This document shows positions 11,391 through 22,890 of a DNA stretch of 64,000 nucleotides, in pieces. The notes beneath the pieces are model-generated. The model saw nothing but the letters and a program-made list of their open reading frames with translations, searched no databases and had not been told where the DNA came from. Each line of letters opens with the position of its first letter. Position 1 is the stretch's first letter. This stretch comes from Cephalopachus bancanus (Eukaryota; Chordata; Mammalia; Primates; Tarsiidae): assembly GCA_027257055.1 (NCBI GenBank), contig JAPVLO010000019.1:16852501-16916500 (forward strand), written 5' to 3'. The position numbers and the translations under genes were made by a program.

Positions 11391-11480
11391 AAATAATAAT
11401 ACTTCATATTTATTGAATGTTTGTGATATGCTAGACTCTATTCTAACTGCTTTCTATGTAGTAATTTATTTATACTAGAG
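11391..11480 (-). repeat. MIR SINE, first half of a split copy
   Basis: Reverse MIR 3' region: AATAATAATACTTCATATTT, then a GATATGCTAGACTCTATTC block and TAATTTATTTATAC. It stops where an Alu begins. The next part of the MIR consensus resumes at about 12971 (ACTATTATTGTCCCTGTC), so two Alus and an L1 landed inside one MIR. Confidence 0.75.
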
Positions 11481-11780
11481 GACCAGGTGTGGTGGTTCAT
11501 ACTTGTAATCTCAGTACTTTGAGAGGCTGAGGAAGAAGGATAACTTGAGGCCTGGAGTTCAAGACCAGTCTGGGCAGCATAATGAGTCTCCACCTCTACA
11601 CAAAATTAAAACATTAGCTAGGTACGGCGGCATGCACCAGCAGTTCCAGTTACTCCATAGACTGAGGTAGGAGGATCGCTTGAGCTCAGGAGTCCAAGCC
11701 TGCAGTAAGTTATGTTTGTGCCACTGCACTGCAGTCTGGGTGACAAAGTGAGACCCTGTCTCTAAAAAATGCATAAGTAA
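11481..11780 (+). mobile_element. older Alu SINE inserted in MIR
   Basis: Dimeric Alu with head GACCAGGTGTGGTGGTTCAT and right end GACAAAGTGAGACCCTGTCT, diverged from consensus. The tail is A-rich with interruptions. The flanks ACTAGAG and ACTCTAG are too weak to prove a target-site duplication. Confidence 0.88.
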
Positions 11781-11784
11781 AAAT

Positions 11785-12082
11785 ACTCTAGCTGGGCTCG
11801 GTGGCTCAGCCTGTAATCCCGTGCCTTTGGGAGGCTGAGGTGAGTGGATTGCCTGAGCCCGCGGGTTCGAGACCCGCCTGGGCAGGCGAGACCTCATCTC
11901 TACAATAAATAAAAAAATTAGCCAGGCATGGTAGCACGCGCCTGTAATTCCGGCTACTTGAAAGGCTGAGGCGGAAAGATGTCCGAAGCCCAGCAGGTCG
12001 AGACTGCGGTGGCCGGGAGTGGCCACTGCACTCCAGTCTGGGCGACAGAGTGAGACTCCAACTCAAAAAAAAAACCACTCTA
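11785..12082 (+). mobile_element. Alu SINE, lineage-type
   Basis: Body 11791-12076, with head GCTGGGCTCGGTGGCTCAGC, B-box hairpin GCGGGTTCGAGACCCGC, right-arm core GGCCGGGAGTGGCC and tail CTCCAACTC. It is flanked by ACTCTA on both sides. It sits in the tail of the preceding Alu. Confidence 0.93.
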
Positions 12083-12095
12083 ACAGATACATGAT

Positions 12096-12411
12096 ATTTA
12101 GAGCTCTTAGGAATCGCCACACTGCTTTCCATAGAGGTTGCACCAGTTTACACTCCCACCAACAGTGTAGAAGTGTTCCCTTTCGCCACACCCTCTCCAG
12201 CAACTGTTATTTTTTGAGTTATTGATAATTGCCATTCTGACTGGAGTTAGGTGGTATCTCAGTGTGGTTTTGATTTGCATCTCCCTGATGATTAGTGAGG
12301 TTGAACATTTCTTCATGTGTCTGTTGGCTGCTCGGATATCTTCCTTTGTGAAGCGTCTGTTCATATCTTTTGCCTATTTTATAATGGGGTTGTTTGTTTT
12401 TTTCTTTTCAG
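12096..12411 (-). mobile_element. LINE-1 3' fragment, inverted 5' half (twin-primed)
   Basis: This is the reverse complement of the L1 ORF2 C-terminal region. Read on the minus strand it gives the block with CAAATTAAAACC-like and GAGATACCACCTAACTCCAG-like sequence, ending at the GGCGATTCCTAAGAGCTCT point. The plus-strand half then continues from the next L1 position. A single L1 insertion whose 5' part is inverted is the signature of twin priming. Confidence 0.85.
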
Positions 12412-12965
12412 CACAATCTCCAACCTCCCATATGACCCTGAAATCCCCCTACTGGGAATATACCCTGAAGAACTCAAATCACTCTATCAAAAAGATACCT
12501 GCACACGAATGTTTATCACAGCATTGTTCACAATAGCAAGAACCTGGAAGCAACCATGCTGCCCATCCAAAGAGGACTGGATTAAAAAAATGTGGCACAT
12601 ATACACGATGGAATACTATGCAGTCATAAAAAAGAACAAAATCATGAATTTCGCAGCAACCTGGATGGAACTAGAGTCTATAATACTGAGTGACCTCTCA
12701 CAGAAGCAAAGATCTGATTATCACATGTTCTCACTCATATAGTGGACCTTGATCACCCAACGTATTACCATAAGAAAATGACTGATAGTGGTGGGAAACT
12801 ATGGGGGGGAGGGGAAGGGAGATGGGATTAATGGTAGTAAACATCTGTCTGGGGATGGGGAGACACCTTTTATTAGCAAGGGTGCCTGAATGAAGCATAT
12901 TTGTATACCTGACCCTTAACTGTACCCCACAATATCATAATAAAAAATATCGATTATAAAAAAAA
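12412..12965 (+). mobile_element. LINE-1 3' end, forward half of the same insertion
   Basis: Starts at CCTCCCATATGACCCTGAAA and runs through the end of ORF2 (residues such as WKQPCCPSKEDW, with the TMEYYAVIKK motif). The 3' UTR has one GTGGTGGGAAACTATGGGGG unit and the end GTATACCTGACCCTTAACTG is followed by an A-tract. The flanks carry ATACATG on both sides (about 12088 and 12967), a probable short target-site duplication. ORF2 is a truncated remnant and not functional. Confidence 0.9.
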
Positions 12966-12970
12966 ATACA

Positions 12971-13095
12971 TGGTAGCACTATTATTGTCCCTGTCTTATT
13001 GTTAGGAAGACTGAGTCACAGGGAAGTTTAGTGACTTGCCTGGTCTCACAGCTAGTATAATGATCAGGCCCTGTCTTCAACCTGAAATATCTGCT
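12971..13095 (-). repeat. MIR SINE, second half of the split copy
   Basis: Continues the MIR interrupted at 11480: ACTATTATTGTCCCTGTC, then GACTGAGTCACAGGGAAG, GTGACTTGCC and CACAGCTAGTATAATG, in reverse-MIR order. Confidence 0.75.
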
Positions 13096-13249
13096 GGACT
13101 CTGGAGTTCATAATCTTATCCACAATTCCATACACACATGTATAAAGGGAATTCTGTATTATCCCATATATCCTGCCAGGGGATCAGAGAGAATAAAATA
13201 AAAAAGTCTGCTCCACCAAAAAAGATGAGAGGGTGTAGCAGATTTAAGA

Positions 13250-13400
13250 GTAAGGTCTGGTGGCCAGAAAGGCTGCGTCTTTCAACTGAGAAACCTCAGG
13301 CAAATTACTTAATCTTTCTAAACCTCAATTTCTTCATCTGTAAATTGGGGATAATTATACCTTCTGTCACTGTTGTGAGTGGCAGAAGGAAGACTCAACC
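13250..13400 (+). repeat. MIR SINE
   Basis: Plus-strand MIR core: CAGGCAAATTACTTAATC, then CCTCAATTTCTTCATCTGTA and AATTGGGGATAATTATACC, ending GTTGTGAGTGG. Confidence 0.8.
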
Positions 13401-14900
13401 CCATAATCTTTCTGTAAGGCTATAGTGCCACATCCTCCAGAAAATTATCATCTTCCAAAACTAGGAAGAATATCAATGCTTCAACTGTTGCCAGTTGAGC
13501 TGGGGGCAACTGTACCCCGCAACCAGAATCTCCTGGTCCCATGACATCTAAAGAGTCTGGGGTTCTGAGTTAACTGGTGCGACATCACACAGATCCATTA
13601 GATAGCAAAGAAAGCTCCTCCCACCCTCCACCTTACTCACAAACAGCTCCAGGTAGCTAAAGGCACGTCCTCAGAGCCAACCTCCACCAGATCCCCAATA
13701 TCAAAGATGACAGCATTGCAAATGAGAAGCACCAGCCTCCTGAACAGCAGTCTCCACTGTCCAGAGCAACACTCTCCCTTCTCCACACAGGAAAACACAA
13801 GGTTCTTACATGGGTGTGCATCCCAAAACTTCCTGGAATGACCTCATTTTATGGAGAGAGGACCATTTGGTTTTACTACCCAGGAGCTGTGGAGCCTTAC
13901 TCAGAACCTCATTCCACCAGCCCGGCGAGGCCCTGGAAACCAGGCAGAGGCTCGACTCAGAGCATGTGAAGATGAGTCACCGAGTGGCCCGGCCCAGATC
14001 CTCGGTGGAATGCTGCAAAGTTCTTCTAAGAACCCCCTATGCAGTCTCAAGGAAGGTTGTTTATAAAGTGATGGTAAAAAATCAAAATGAGAAACAATCT
14101 TGAACCTAAGGAATGCACTTAACCGACCATGTTTGTGTGAGGGTCTGATATGGCTCATAGTTGTTTTGTTCTATTACATAATACTATTACTGCTTTAAAG
14201 AGTTTTTTTTTCTTTGCAGTTCTTTTTCTCATTTTTTATAAGCTTATTTATCATAGAGATGTGTAGGCTAGAAAATGAACTTGCAGATGTACCAAATAAA
14301 GACTTTTTAAAGTAACACAAGCAACATGTAGCCTGGATTGTAAGAGACATGGGATCTCCATCTCTGGTCTATATTCATGATCATTTATGTTATGCTCCCT
14401 AAAAAATAATGGGATACACATGTGGAATATTCTCCTAGCATAGGAGGATATGGCCGTCTCTTTCCCTCTTAAAAATCAGGTGTATCTCTACTTCTAGTAG
14501 AAATTACTGAAGAATCTACCACTCTCACATAAAGTCATGGATGTCTTGCTGTTCTCCAGTATCTGGGCTCTGTGGGAATTCGGATCTCTTCATATGTAAC
14601 TTAAACTTATTTTGACCAAAAACTGCCCCTGCATCCCAGCATTCCATGATGTGGTGAACAAGCCCATTTCCATATCAACCATTCCCCTTCTTAATTTTCA
14701 CTATTAGTGGGATTAAAAGGTTAGCTATCTTTAGATCGTTCCTACTAGCAGCAGCCTCTTTCCAACATTACTTAACGTTGTCACTCCTTGCATTTTCACC
14801 AACTCCAGCTCTTCATTGAGGTCCACGGACCAAAACAACTGCAATGTGGTTTTACCTTCTCAACACTCTCACTGACTTAATAATCAAAGATAAAAGGTTA
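13401..14900. other. unassigned, partly GC-richer single-copy-looking sequence
   Basis: 13490-14060 is richer in G and C, holds an AP-1-like GATGAGTCACC, and has open frames of up to 97 codons without recognisable motifs. It could be a regulatory element or an old LTR. I see no supporting structure. 14100-14900 is featureless AT-rich DNA. Confidence 0.3.
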
Positions 14901-16940
14901 GGGTGATGCTTTGGTTATAAAAGATTCATAGGATCCAATAATTGGATGCAACAATTGGATACAATCTAAATAGTTAAGAACTATGAAGTACTAGTAAATA
15001 GTATTTCCCCTTTATAGGAAAGTCTCTATTATTCTATTATTTCCTCTTTGCTGATAGGAAACCTTTAAGTCCTGAAGTGAAACAGCTGTGTATGCTAAGT
15101 CAATGCTGAGGTATGTGTAGTAAACATATCTGAAGATATATTTGTCTAGTTTCCATCCTCTGGGAACCGTGGCCCACATTGGAAATAGTCTTGTTGGGCT
15201 CCACCAGCCCCATCCACCGTGAGCAGCAGGGAGATGGGAGGCCATCAGCCATGGCACTAGCAAAGTCACCATGTTCTCTCCTTTTTCAGGAAGCCACGTC
15301 ACACATCCAGTTCCTCTGAGCCTTCAACCAATACCAAGAGAGAAGTTGGCTATCCCAAAGGCAGAAACCCAAGCGTCTGCCTACAGTGTTAGACACATTA
15401 GCAATGACAAAAGGAAAGGAAAAAGAAACAAAAAATAAAGCACTACAAATGCTCAGGAAGGGACACAAAGAACCATGTAGGATGCTCTCTGTCTGTGACT
15501 CTATTGTGTTTCTCATTAATGATGCTCACTCTGCCTCTACGAGGCCACAGATTCCCCCAACAGTTGGGGGAACATTTCCAGGGAATGATATCGGTATATT
15601 AAAAGGATAACTACAGTTCTCAAGATGGATTTCTCCATCTTCCACGACTTAGGGTCAGGCCTGCACTTATTGTATCTTGAGTTTTTTTTAAATGTCCTTC
15701 CTCTTATTGTTTAAGACTAAAATATTATGAAAACTCTGTTTTCCTCAGGTGATTATTTTTCTTTTAAGTCTCTCTCCCTCCAAAATCTAGGAAAAAAACT
15801 GAGAGTCAGTCACTATAAGTAAATATAATCAGAGCAAATTTTAAGTTTAAAACAATCATTGGCCTAACACCCCAATTTTCCCCCAGCATGAAAGGTTCTT
15901 ACAAGGGGCTCCCTTCCAAATGGCACAGTATTCATGCTTTCACAGGGCAGGCAGAGACCATCCTGGAGGTTGCAAAGGCCTTGTTGACATGTCAGGCACA
16001 TATGGCTGGGGACAGGTGCACTTCCTTAACCTTTGAGGACTCAGACCTTGGACAAAGGTATAAAGAATCATCACCAACTGGGAAGGAAGAAGGGAGAGAC
16101 TTGGAGAGAGTGCATACATAATACTTAAAGAGACAACTGTAATATCTGAAACAACTTGGGGAAAATGTAATAGTAATTTCTGTTGTGCAAAGTTTTAATT
16201 CATCAAGAAGAAAGCATTGGCATGAGAACAGGTATGAGCCAAGCAGATAAGCCAGGCCTCCTCCTTCCTCTGTGCCCCAATTCCCTCCTCCTTATGTTTG
16301 ATATAGTCCTAAAACAGCCTTCAGACCTTCAGATCCAACTTAACACAAAAACAGTCACCACTTTCTGTACAAGTCTAGAAATGACACTGTCCTCACTGCA
16401 AAGCCTTTTCCAATTACCACCAGAGGAGCTAACTCCCAGTTGACGAGAGCAAAGAACAAGGGTGGTCCCAAGGACACCCCCCACAGTCTTCCAGGTGCCA
16501 CACAATGGCTTAGCCCAGGCTCTAAGACATGGAGCAGTTTTGTTCCCATTGTCTTGACGTGGATATATTCTTTCTCAATGTTCCTCAGACTCACATTTTA
16601 GGCTGAACACTTTTTTCAAAGCTATAAATCTACAACCAGAATGGAGACGCTATTGGCTTTATAGGATTGCTGGATAAATATATGGCCTTTTTACTCAGCT
16701 TCAATCTATCCTGATAGGGAAATTTAGGGATGTATTAAAAGACAAATTTGTTTGTAAAAGTGTTCACCACTGAATTGTATTAAACACTATGGTTCTTTCA
16801 GGCTTTGAGCACAGTATTTTAAATGGTTGCAAAATGTCTATTTATGGACAGCTTGCCTCCTAAGCTAACACATAAGGGCAAAAACTTAGAAGGAAGGAGC
16901 AAGAAAAGGTAACTGTCTCAAAGGTACTCAGGCTTCAAGG
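14901..16940. other. unassigned sequence
   Basis: No repeat or gene that I can support. 16240-16440 (TCCTTCCTCTGTGCCCCAAT, CAGACCTTCAGATCCAACTT) has the style of plus-strand L2 but is too weak to call. Short open frames at 15386-15610 and 15888-16121 show no motif. Confidence 0.3.
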
Positions 16941-17200
16941 GAACATTTGATGAAATAAATGCTCTTTATTCATGGCCTGTGTTGAAATCTCCCTGCCTAG
17001 TGATGACTCACCACGCCTCTTCCCGACATCAAGCCTGGGAAGCCATGGACCTTCCCACGTCATCATTGACTTGCAAGCCTGGGGCAAAACCACAGTCCAC
17101 CCACCACAGAATTTGGTCCTGCCATCAGAACGAAGGATGAACTTGTAGCCTAGGAAGATGCGGTCCTCTCCCCTGCTAACCCCACAAAGAACGTGGATTT
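16941..17200 (-). other. unassigned segment with open minus frame and AATAAA
   Basis: On the minus strand a frame of roughly 85 codons is open across this segment and includes DRIFLGYKFILRSDG and KFCGGWTVVLP. ATGAATAAAGAGC, containing a poly(A)-signal hexamer, lies near its end. I do not recognise the peptide. No upstream methionine gives a long protein. It may be a decayed LTR or retrocopy, or chance. Confidence 0.2.
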
Positions 17201-18780
17201 CCCCTCAATCCTCTGTCTTAATACATTATAGGAAAGTGTCTGTTAGTCACTTTTGGAATAATGAGTAACTAAAACTGTATGATCCCCTAGATAAAAAGAG
17301 CACACCTTTATTCTCAACTTCCTCTCGGTTTCACCTCCCAGGACAAGGTCAATGAACCCACATTCACCTACCCATATGCTTGACGCTTTTCCAGACTGCT
17401 TATTTCTCCATTTTTATCTTTCCAGTTGAAGATTCCTCATCTTTTTGGATTTTCTTCATGACAGCGCTCACATGGCAGTTCAGATTTAGGTATTTTAATT
17501 CCTTTTGGAGTCATTTCAAGTTGTTTGTCTAGTTTAAATCCAAGCAGCCTTCAAGATTCTTCCCTTTGTTTGTGTGAAACATTAAGTAAAAGGAGAGTGC
17601 TCTGTGCCTTCCTAAAGCTCCTGATATCTAGGTCTACATGCTAGAGGAAGAACAAGGTTTTCTAACAACGTTCTTCCCACAATTCTGCTGTCAGACTTAA
17701 AATTTTAGTACTGTGGGGAAATTAAAATCATCCATTTCCCTTACTTGACAACTAAGGGAACAGAGGCCTAGAGAAATTAAATAATTTGCCCCAAGTACCG
17801 TGAAGAAAACCCCATCTCACCTACTTCTTCCTGTTCTAGTTAGCTACTTCGCCCAAATCTTCTATTAACATTTTCTCCTCAAAAGACATCATTTCTATTC
17901 TACCTTAGTAGTACTTAAAGGGTGAAATAATTTGACCGTTACGTCTCACAACAATGAACGACAGTCAGAGAGTCAGACTTGTCACATGCTTGTCATATCC
18001 CCTTTGACTCAAGTCTGACTGAAGAACGAACAGGTCGAGGTGCTCAGTGCAACATGACCACAGAATGGCAGAAAGGAAAAGCTATTCAAAACGTAAAGCC
18101 TAGTGCCTCTCCCTCAAACGAGGAGCGCTTTCAAAAAGCTGAAAAGATCATTTGCTGCTTCCTGAGAGAGAATGGGAAAATCATAGGGCATAAATCACTA
18201 GAACTTACACCACAGAGAATGGAATGTAAGATTATACCATCCACACATTTTCATTATAAGGGTATTAAATATTGGTAAGAATTCAAAAATCTGATAAAGC
18301 ATATGAAAAAAGTATTAAACTCTGTGAATGATCGTGGAATTTCCTTCAACTAAATATTTTAAAAGGAAATATAATTAAAGTGCAGATCACAACTCCTCTG
18401 AAATGAGGATAGCGACGTTGAGCTGAAAGAACTGTAAAAATTCAAATATTAGAAGAAGCTGAAAGTGAGAGCATAGAAACCTGACCAGCATACATTGCGC
18501 CCTTTAACTTTTCCAGAGGGAGAGAAAAAAACTGGCTCCAAGATATAACATATGGTAATCTACACAATGAAAAATAGTTTTGGTGAGTCTGTTTTTTATT
18601 CAAAAGTGCAAAAAAAAAAAGGAAAGGTAAAATAATACATAATTTTTTATCATTTTTTTAAATGCATAAAGAAATAACTGTACCTTCCTCCATTTCTTCA
18701 ATCCCACCCTCATCCCTGGAGTCACCTCAGGGATGCAGTTTGGAGATAGACACCCCCTTAGCTTGTTTCTCTACTCATAT
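17201..18780. other. unassigned sequence
   Basis: AT-rich, no supported feature. A 99-codon frame at 17979-18278 has no recognisable motif and no flanking gene signals. Confidence 0.3.
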
Positions 18781-18789
18781 AGCCAGAAC

Positions 18790-18794
18790 ACTCA

Positions 18795-18835
<41 letters not shown>

Positions 18836-18848
18836 ACACACACACATA
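18790..18848 (+). repeat. (TC)n-(CA)n compound microsatellite
   Basis: A run of CT repeats with one TTT interruption passes directly into CACACACACA. Purine/pyrimidine strand bias makes it a candidate for slippage and for H-DNA. Confidence 0.95.
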
Positions 18849-21180
18849 CGCATTCATGCAAGCAAAATTTTACAAGGGTAGGAAAACATTCCACATGCAT
18901 CTTCAATTTGCTTTTTTTTCTAAATATGCTTCAGACTTTAAAAACCAAAATGTGAGTGGTAAGTTGAATCTTTATGTAAAACAAAACAGGACTCTTAAGT
19001 AATTAATCAGTTACATCATGAATAAACCCAAACCCAAAAATTCTTAGCTGCATACATCTAAAAATTATATAAATCACATAGAATTAGGACTATCCTCTTG
19101 AAATACTATGCAAAAAAAAAATCTATGAATTTCCAGTGATCATGGTTTAGATTTCACCCCAAAATGCTTGAGCAGAAAAGAAATAAAACTTGTGTCAGAT
19201 GAGTATGCATGGACTCTGAAACAAATTCTGCACAAAGCAATAGATAGAAATAGAATTAATATCAGAACACTCACTGCACACACATGGTACCAATCATATC
19301 AATAACATTCTGAAAATCATCACAGGGTCTCAGATATGGCAGGCTTCTTAGAATCCAGACACATATGGATTTCACTCAAAAGTATTTTGATAATTTGTCA
19401 CACGGTTTTGAGAAAACAATTTAACTATTTAAAATTTACCCCCTTTCCCCAACAGTAGTTTGAGTAGACTTGCAAATGTGAGCTCTAATCCACCCCAGTG
19501 GATACACAACCACAGGAGAAAAAAAAAGTGTGTTTCTGGGAGCAAACAAATTTCTCCTTGATTTTATGCACCCTGGCTTAATACATTTCATTCTGAGATG
19601 AAATGTTCTATCATAAATACCACAAATATCAAAAGGCATATGGTTATTCTTTGTGGAACCAAATAAAAACTATGCATCTTTTCTTTCAAAACCCATTTCT
19701 AACGTAGAACATCCAAAGTTCCCTCGGGAAGCTGTGAACAGAGCTTCTTATTGCAGCATGAAGTCCCTCCATATGTCACTCAAACCTACGTTTAGCTTCA
19801 TCTCCCGTCCCCTAACCTTGCATGTCCCTTGCAGTCTTGCCCACAAACAACCCACTGTGTCCCCAAAACCCTTCTCTCCTATCTCTTTTCGATTTTATCA
19901 TCTCCCCCTGGAATCCTTTATGCATCCCATATCTACCATCTCCCACCTACCAAAATTCATAATTCTGCATGCTCACCGCAATGTTCCCTACTCCATGCAT
20001 GTTCACCTATGCCCAGATCACATGTAATTTCCTCCTTTTTTCCTTCTGAAGTCATAATATGCCTTTTCTACTCGCCTTAGATACTGTTTCTGCACTTACA
20101 ATCCTACCTTGGAGAGCATTCAGGGACTATTTTTAGCTGACCTCTACAATCCCCTTCAGTCCCTGTTGCAGTACCTTAAAAATAGGAGAATCTCAGCAAG
20201 CCTTTATTGAATCGAATAATCTGGTACATAAAATCCTGCTTCCTAAAAATCAATCTGTATTCCCTGAATAAAAACTGTATAACTTCACCAGCAGAAGGTT
20301 ACTGCAGCCAGTTCTATTCTGAACATTTCACTTTAGTTTATTAGCTTTTGAAATATTAATAAGAAAATGTCATTAAATATATATGTGCATACATATATAA
20401 TGCCTTCTGAGGCACTTGAATCACTGCCCCTGTATTATTCTTATGCCATCTCTGAAGGGTCAGAAATGACATTAATTTTATATACGGGAAACCAAGGACC
20501 AACCAACTAACAAGTATGTGATATCAACCTTCAGACCAGAATTGAAGACAAGAAAAGGAGAAAATAGAAACCTTTTTCTCCAGCAGCTTGTCATTTACTT
20601 GTAGAAAAAAAAGATAACACATGAGACAAGTAGAACATATGTGCTTAAAGCATTTCTATGGTTTCTGTCTTAAAATAGATTGTGTCAGATTCTACTTGGC
20701 TCCCAGCAGAAGTAGCTTTTGGCCTCTTTGGTGTGCTTGGCCCACTCTGCAAGGGTCATGGGCATTCAAGAAAGGACAAGGCCAGAGTAGTCACAGAAGA
20801 CTATGAAAGGAAAACAGGACTCAAATTGGCATTTGAAGAAAACACAGAACTTGAAATGGTGACCAGGAAAAACAGCCTAGAAAGGAAGAAGCAGAAGCCA
20901 GGCTTGGAGATGGTCATTAGCATGATGAACTTGAATGGCTAGAGGAAGAGTCAAATCAGGAGACTGGCCTTGCTGGGCACAGGAAAGAGCCATGGGGAAA
21001 CTGGGGAAGAGGGAAGGCAAGGTCAGGCTCAAGACACAGCAGTTGGTCATGCACAGATCCCAGACCAGAGCCCACAGGTCCTAAGATCTCTCTAGACAAT
21101 GTTCTCTATCTACACCAGAAGGCTTTAATTCTGCTCTTTAATCATCTATTCAGTCACGGCACACAAAGTTTAAACAAGTT
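18849..21180. other. unassigned sequence
   Basis: No supported gene. 19790-20170 is pyrimidine-rich and may be very old LINE sequence. 20682-20942 is an 86-codon frame without recognisable domains. 20960-21030 is purine-rich. Confidence 0.3.
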
Positions 21181-21185
21181 AGGTC

Positions 21186-21794
21186 TACGAAGGGGAACCT
21201 TCCCCACAAAAACAGGGATTATCTTTTGGAGGGCAGGTCCCTTGTACTACAGCCTTCTCCTGCTGGATGGGTTCAAGGAACCCATCAGCATCAGTGTACC
21301 AGCTAGTGTTGTTGTGAGAGGCTGCATTCAGCTTTGGTAAATTTGTTTTTTTGTTGTCGTTGTTGCTTTTTTTTGAGATTCTTTCAACATGTTTGTCCAT
21401 TTCATTATGGGTAATTTACAAGCACACCTGCCCATATTTTGCTGAGTGTTCAGCAGTTTTTGGCAAAAACAGTATAATCCCTATGCCCTACCCTCCCAAT
21501 CTCACCCTGAATGATTTCTTTTTGTTTCCGTGGATGAAAAAAAGACCTCAAAGGGAAACGTTTGCCTATGTGGAAGAGAAGAAACAAAAAATGGCAGAAG
21601 CACTAAAAAGCATCAAAATTGACAAGTTAAAAAACTATTTTGAGCAGTGGAAGAAGTGTCTTGATAGGTGCATTGCATCAAAGAGTACTTTGAAGGTGAT
21701 TGAAGTTTAAACATGTAAAAATAAATTTTACACAATTTTTTTTACACAATTTTTTATAAATAAATTCTATTTCAGGGGAGGTTCTTCATTTGTA
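21186..21794 (+). mobile_element. internally deleted mariner transposon, copy 1
   Basis: Flanked by TA. The left end GAAGGGGAACCTTCCCCAC is roughly complementary to the right end GGGGAGGTTCTTCATTTG. The 3' half encodes the transposase C-terminus, with a YPPNLTLNDFFLFPWMK block (related to mariner PYSPDLAPxDFFLF), then RETFAYVEEKKQKMAEAL and FEQWKKCLDRC. The frame shifts just before the expected EYFEGD-like end. A typical mariner is about 1.3 kb, so over half is missing. Copy 2 lies at 29129-29691. Confidence 0.88.
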
Positions 21795-21949
21795 TATGAA
21801 AAATTCACAGCAACAATATCTTTTTCAAGCTTTTTTTCTCTTCTAATTACACAGATAACCTATGTTTATTATTAAAAATATGGAAACCTCAGAAGTTAAA
21901 AAAAAAAAACCTAACTAATAGCCATCTATATTATAATCCAACCACATTT

Positions 21950-22260
21950 CCTTCCTTCATTTATTCAACAAGTACAATATTTACTGGGATCTGCTATGTG
22001 CCAGACATTATTCTAGGGTTTGTGGAAACCTCAGTGAACAAAACAGACAAAAATTTCTGCCCTCTTATAACATATTCTATCAAGAGAAAAAGACAATAAG
22101 CAATGTTATAAGTAAATGATAGTATGTTAGAAGGTGGTAAGTGTTTCAGAAGGATAAAGAGCAAAGCAGGGCAAGAGGACTGGAATTATAGAGATGGGGT
22201 TGGGGGGAGTCTGTAAATTTCACTGGGGAAGTCAAAGTGACCCAAATGACAATGTAGCAT
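21950..22260 (-). repeat. L2 LINE 3' end, reverse
   Basis: Begins CATTTATTCAACAAGTAC, then CTATGTGCCAGACATTATTC and GTGAACAAAACAGACAAAAA, followed by AAGGTGGTAAGTGTTTCAGA. This is the reverse complement of the L2 3' end in the expected order. Confidence 0.7.
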
Positions 22261-22569
22261 TCCTAATTTGAGATTGTAGCATTTTACTGGCTTTTTCCCC
22301 ACTTACTACATGATAAGCATATCCCCAAGCCATTAAATATTCTTTTGCAATATGTTTTTTAATGACTGCAGAGAATTTCATTTCATGAGATGAAGGACAC
22401 TATCATAAATACCACACACATAATTAATTTAACTGTTCTGCTCTATGGGGCAAATAGATGTTCTCTTTGTTTTGAACTATTATAAATAACGTTTCTATTT
22501 TTTTAAAGAGAAATACAGACAGGTGGAATTACATGGAAAGGAGTGCAAATAGTGTTAAGGTTCATGATA

Positions 22570-22890
22570 TACTTTTAAAAAAATATTTTATTTCATTTTA
22601 GATTCAGGGGGTACGAGTGCATGTTTGTTACATGGACATATTGTGTAGTGGTGAGGATTGGGCTTCAGGTGACCCATTCCCCAGATAGTGAACATTATAC
22701 TCAAAAGGTAAAACTCTAACTCCCTCTCCCCACCTTTCCCCCTTCTAGTGTCCCCAGTGTCTATTACTTCCATCTTTGAGGCCATTTAGCTCCCTCATAT
22801 AAGTGAGAACTTGCAGTGTTTGGTTTTCTGTTTCTTCAGCTCCATCCAAGTTGCTGCAAAGAGCATAATTTCATTCTTTTTTTTAAAGGT
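22570..22890 (-). mobile_element. LINE-1 3' end, reverse
   Basis: T-rich start (the L1 tail on the minus strand), then GGGGGTACGAGTGCATGTTT, CATTCCCCAGATAGTGAACA and a TAAGTGAGAACTTGCAGTG block reading into the end of ORF2. It is a 5'-truncated primate-type L1, older than the L1 copies at 12.4 and 37 kb, and closer to the copy at 57.2 kb (GTAAC/GTACGTGCATGT style 3' UTR). Confidence 0.85.

Noticed and set aside
11559..12026. 155-codon minus-strand open frame
   Set aside because: Crosses two forward Alus on the antisense strand; translated Alu sequence, not a gene.
12317..12742. 141-codon plus frame with WKQPCCPSKEDW
   Set aside because: It is the L1 ORF2 C-terminus fused to antisense L1 by the inversion, a transposon remnant and not a cellular gene.
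20682..20942. 86-codon charged open frame
   Set aside because: No recognisable domain and no flanking gene signals; length is within chance for this amount of DNA.
21351..21710. 119-codon frame as a domesticated mariner gene
   Set aside because: The catalytic domain is mostly deleted, the C-terminal frame has slipped, and TIRs and TA flanks show an ordinary transposon copy. No start, promoter or host fusion is visible.
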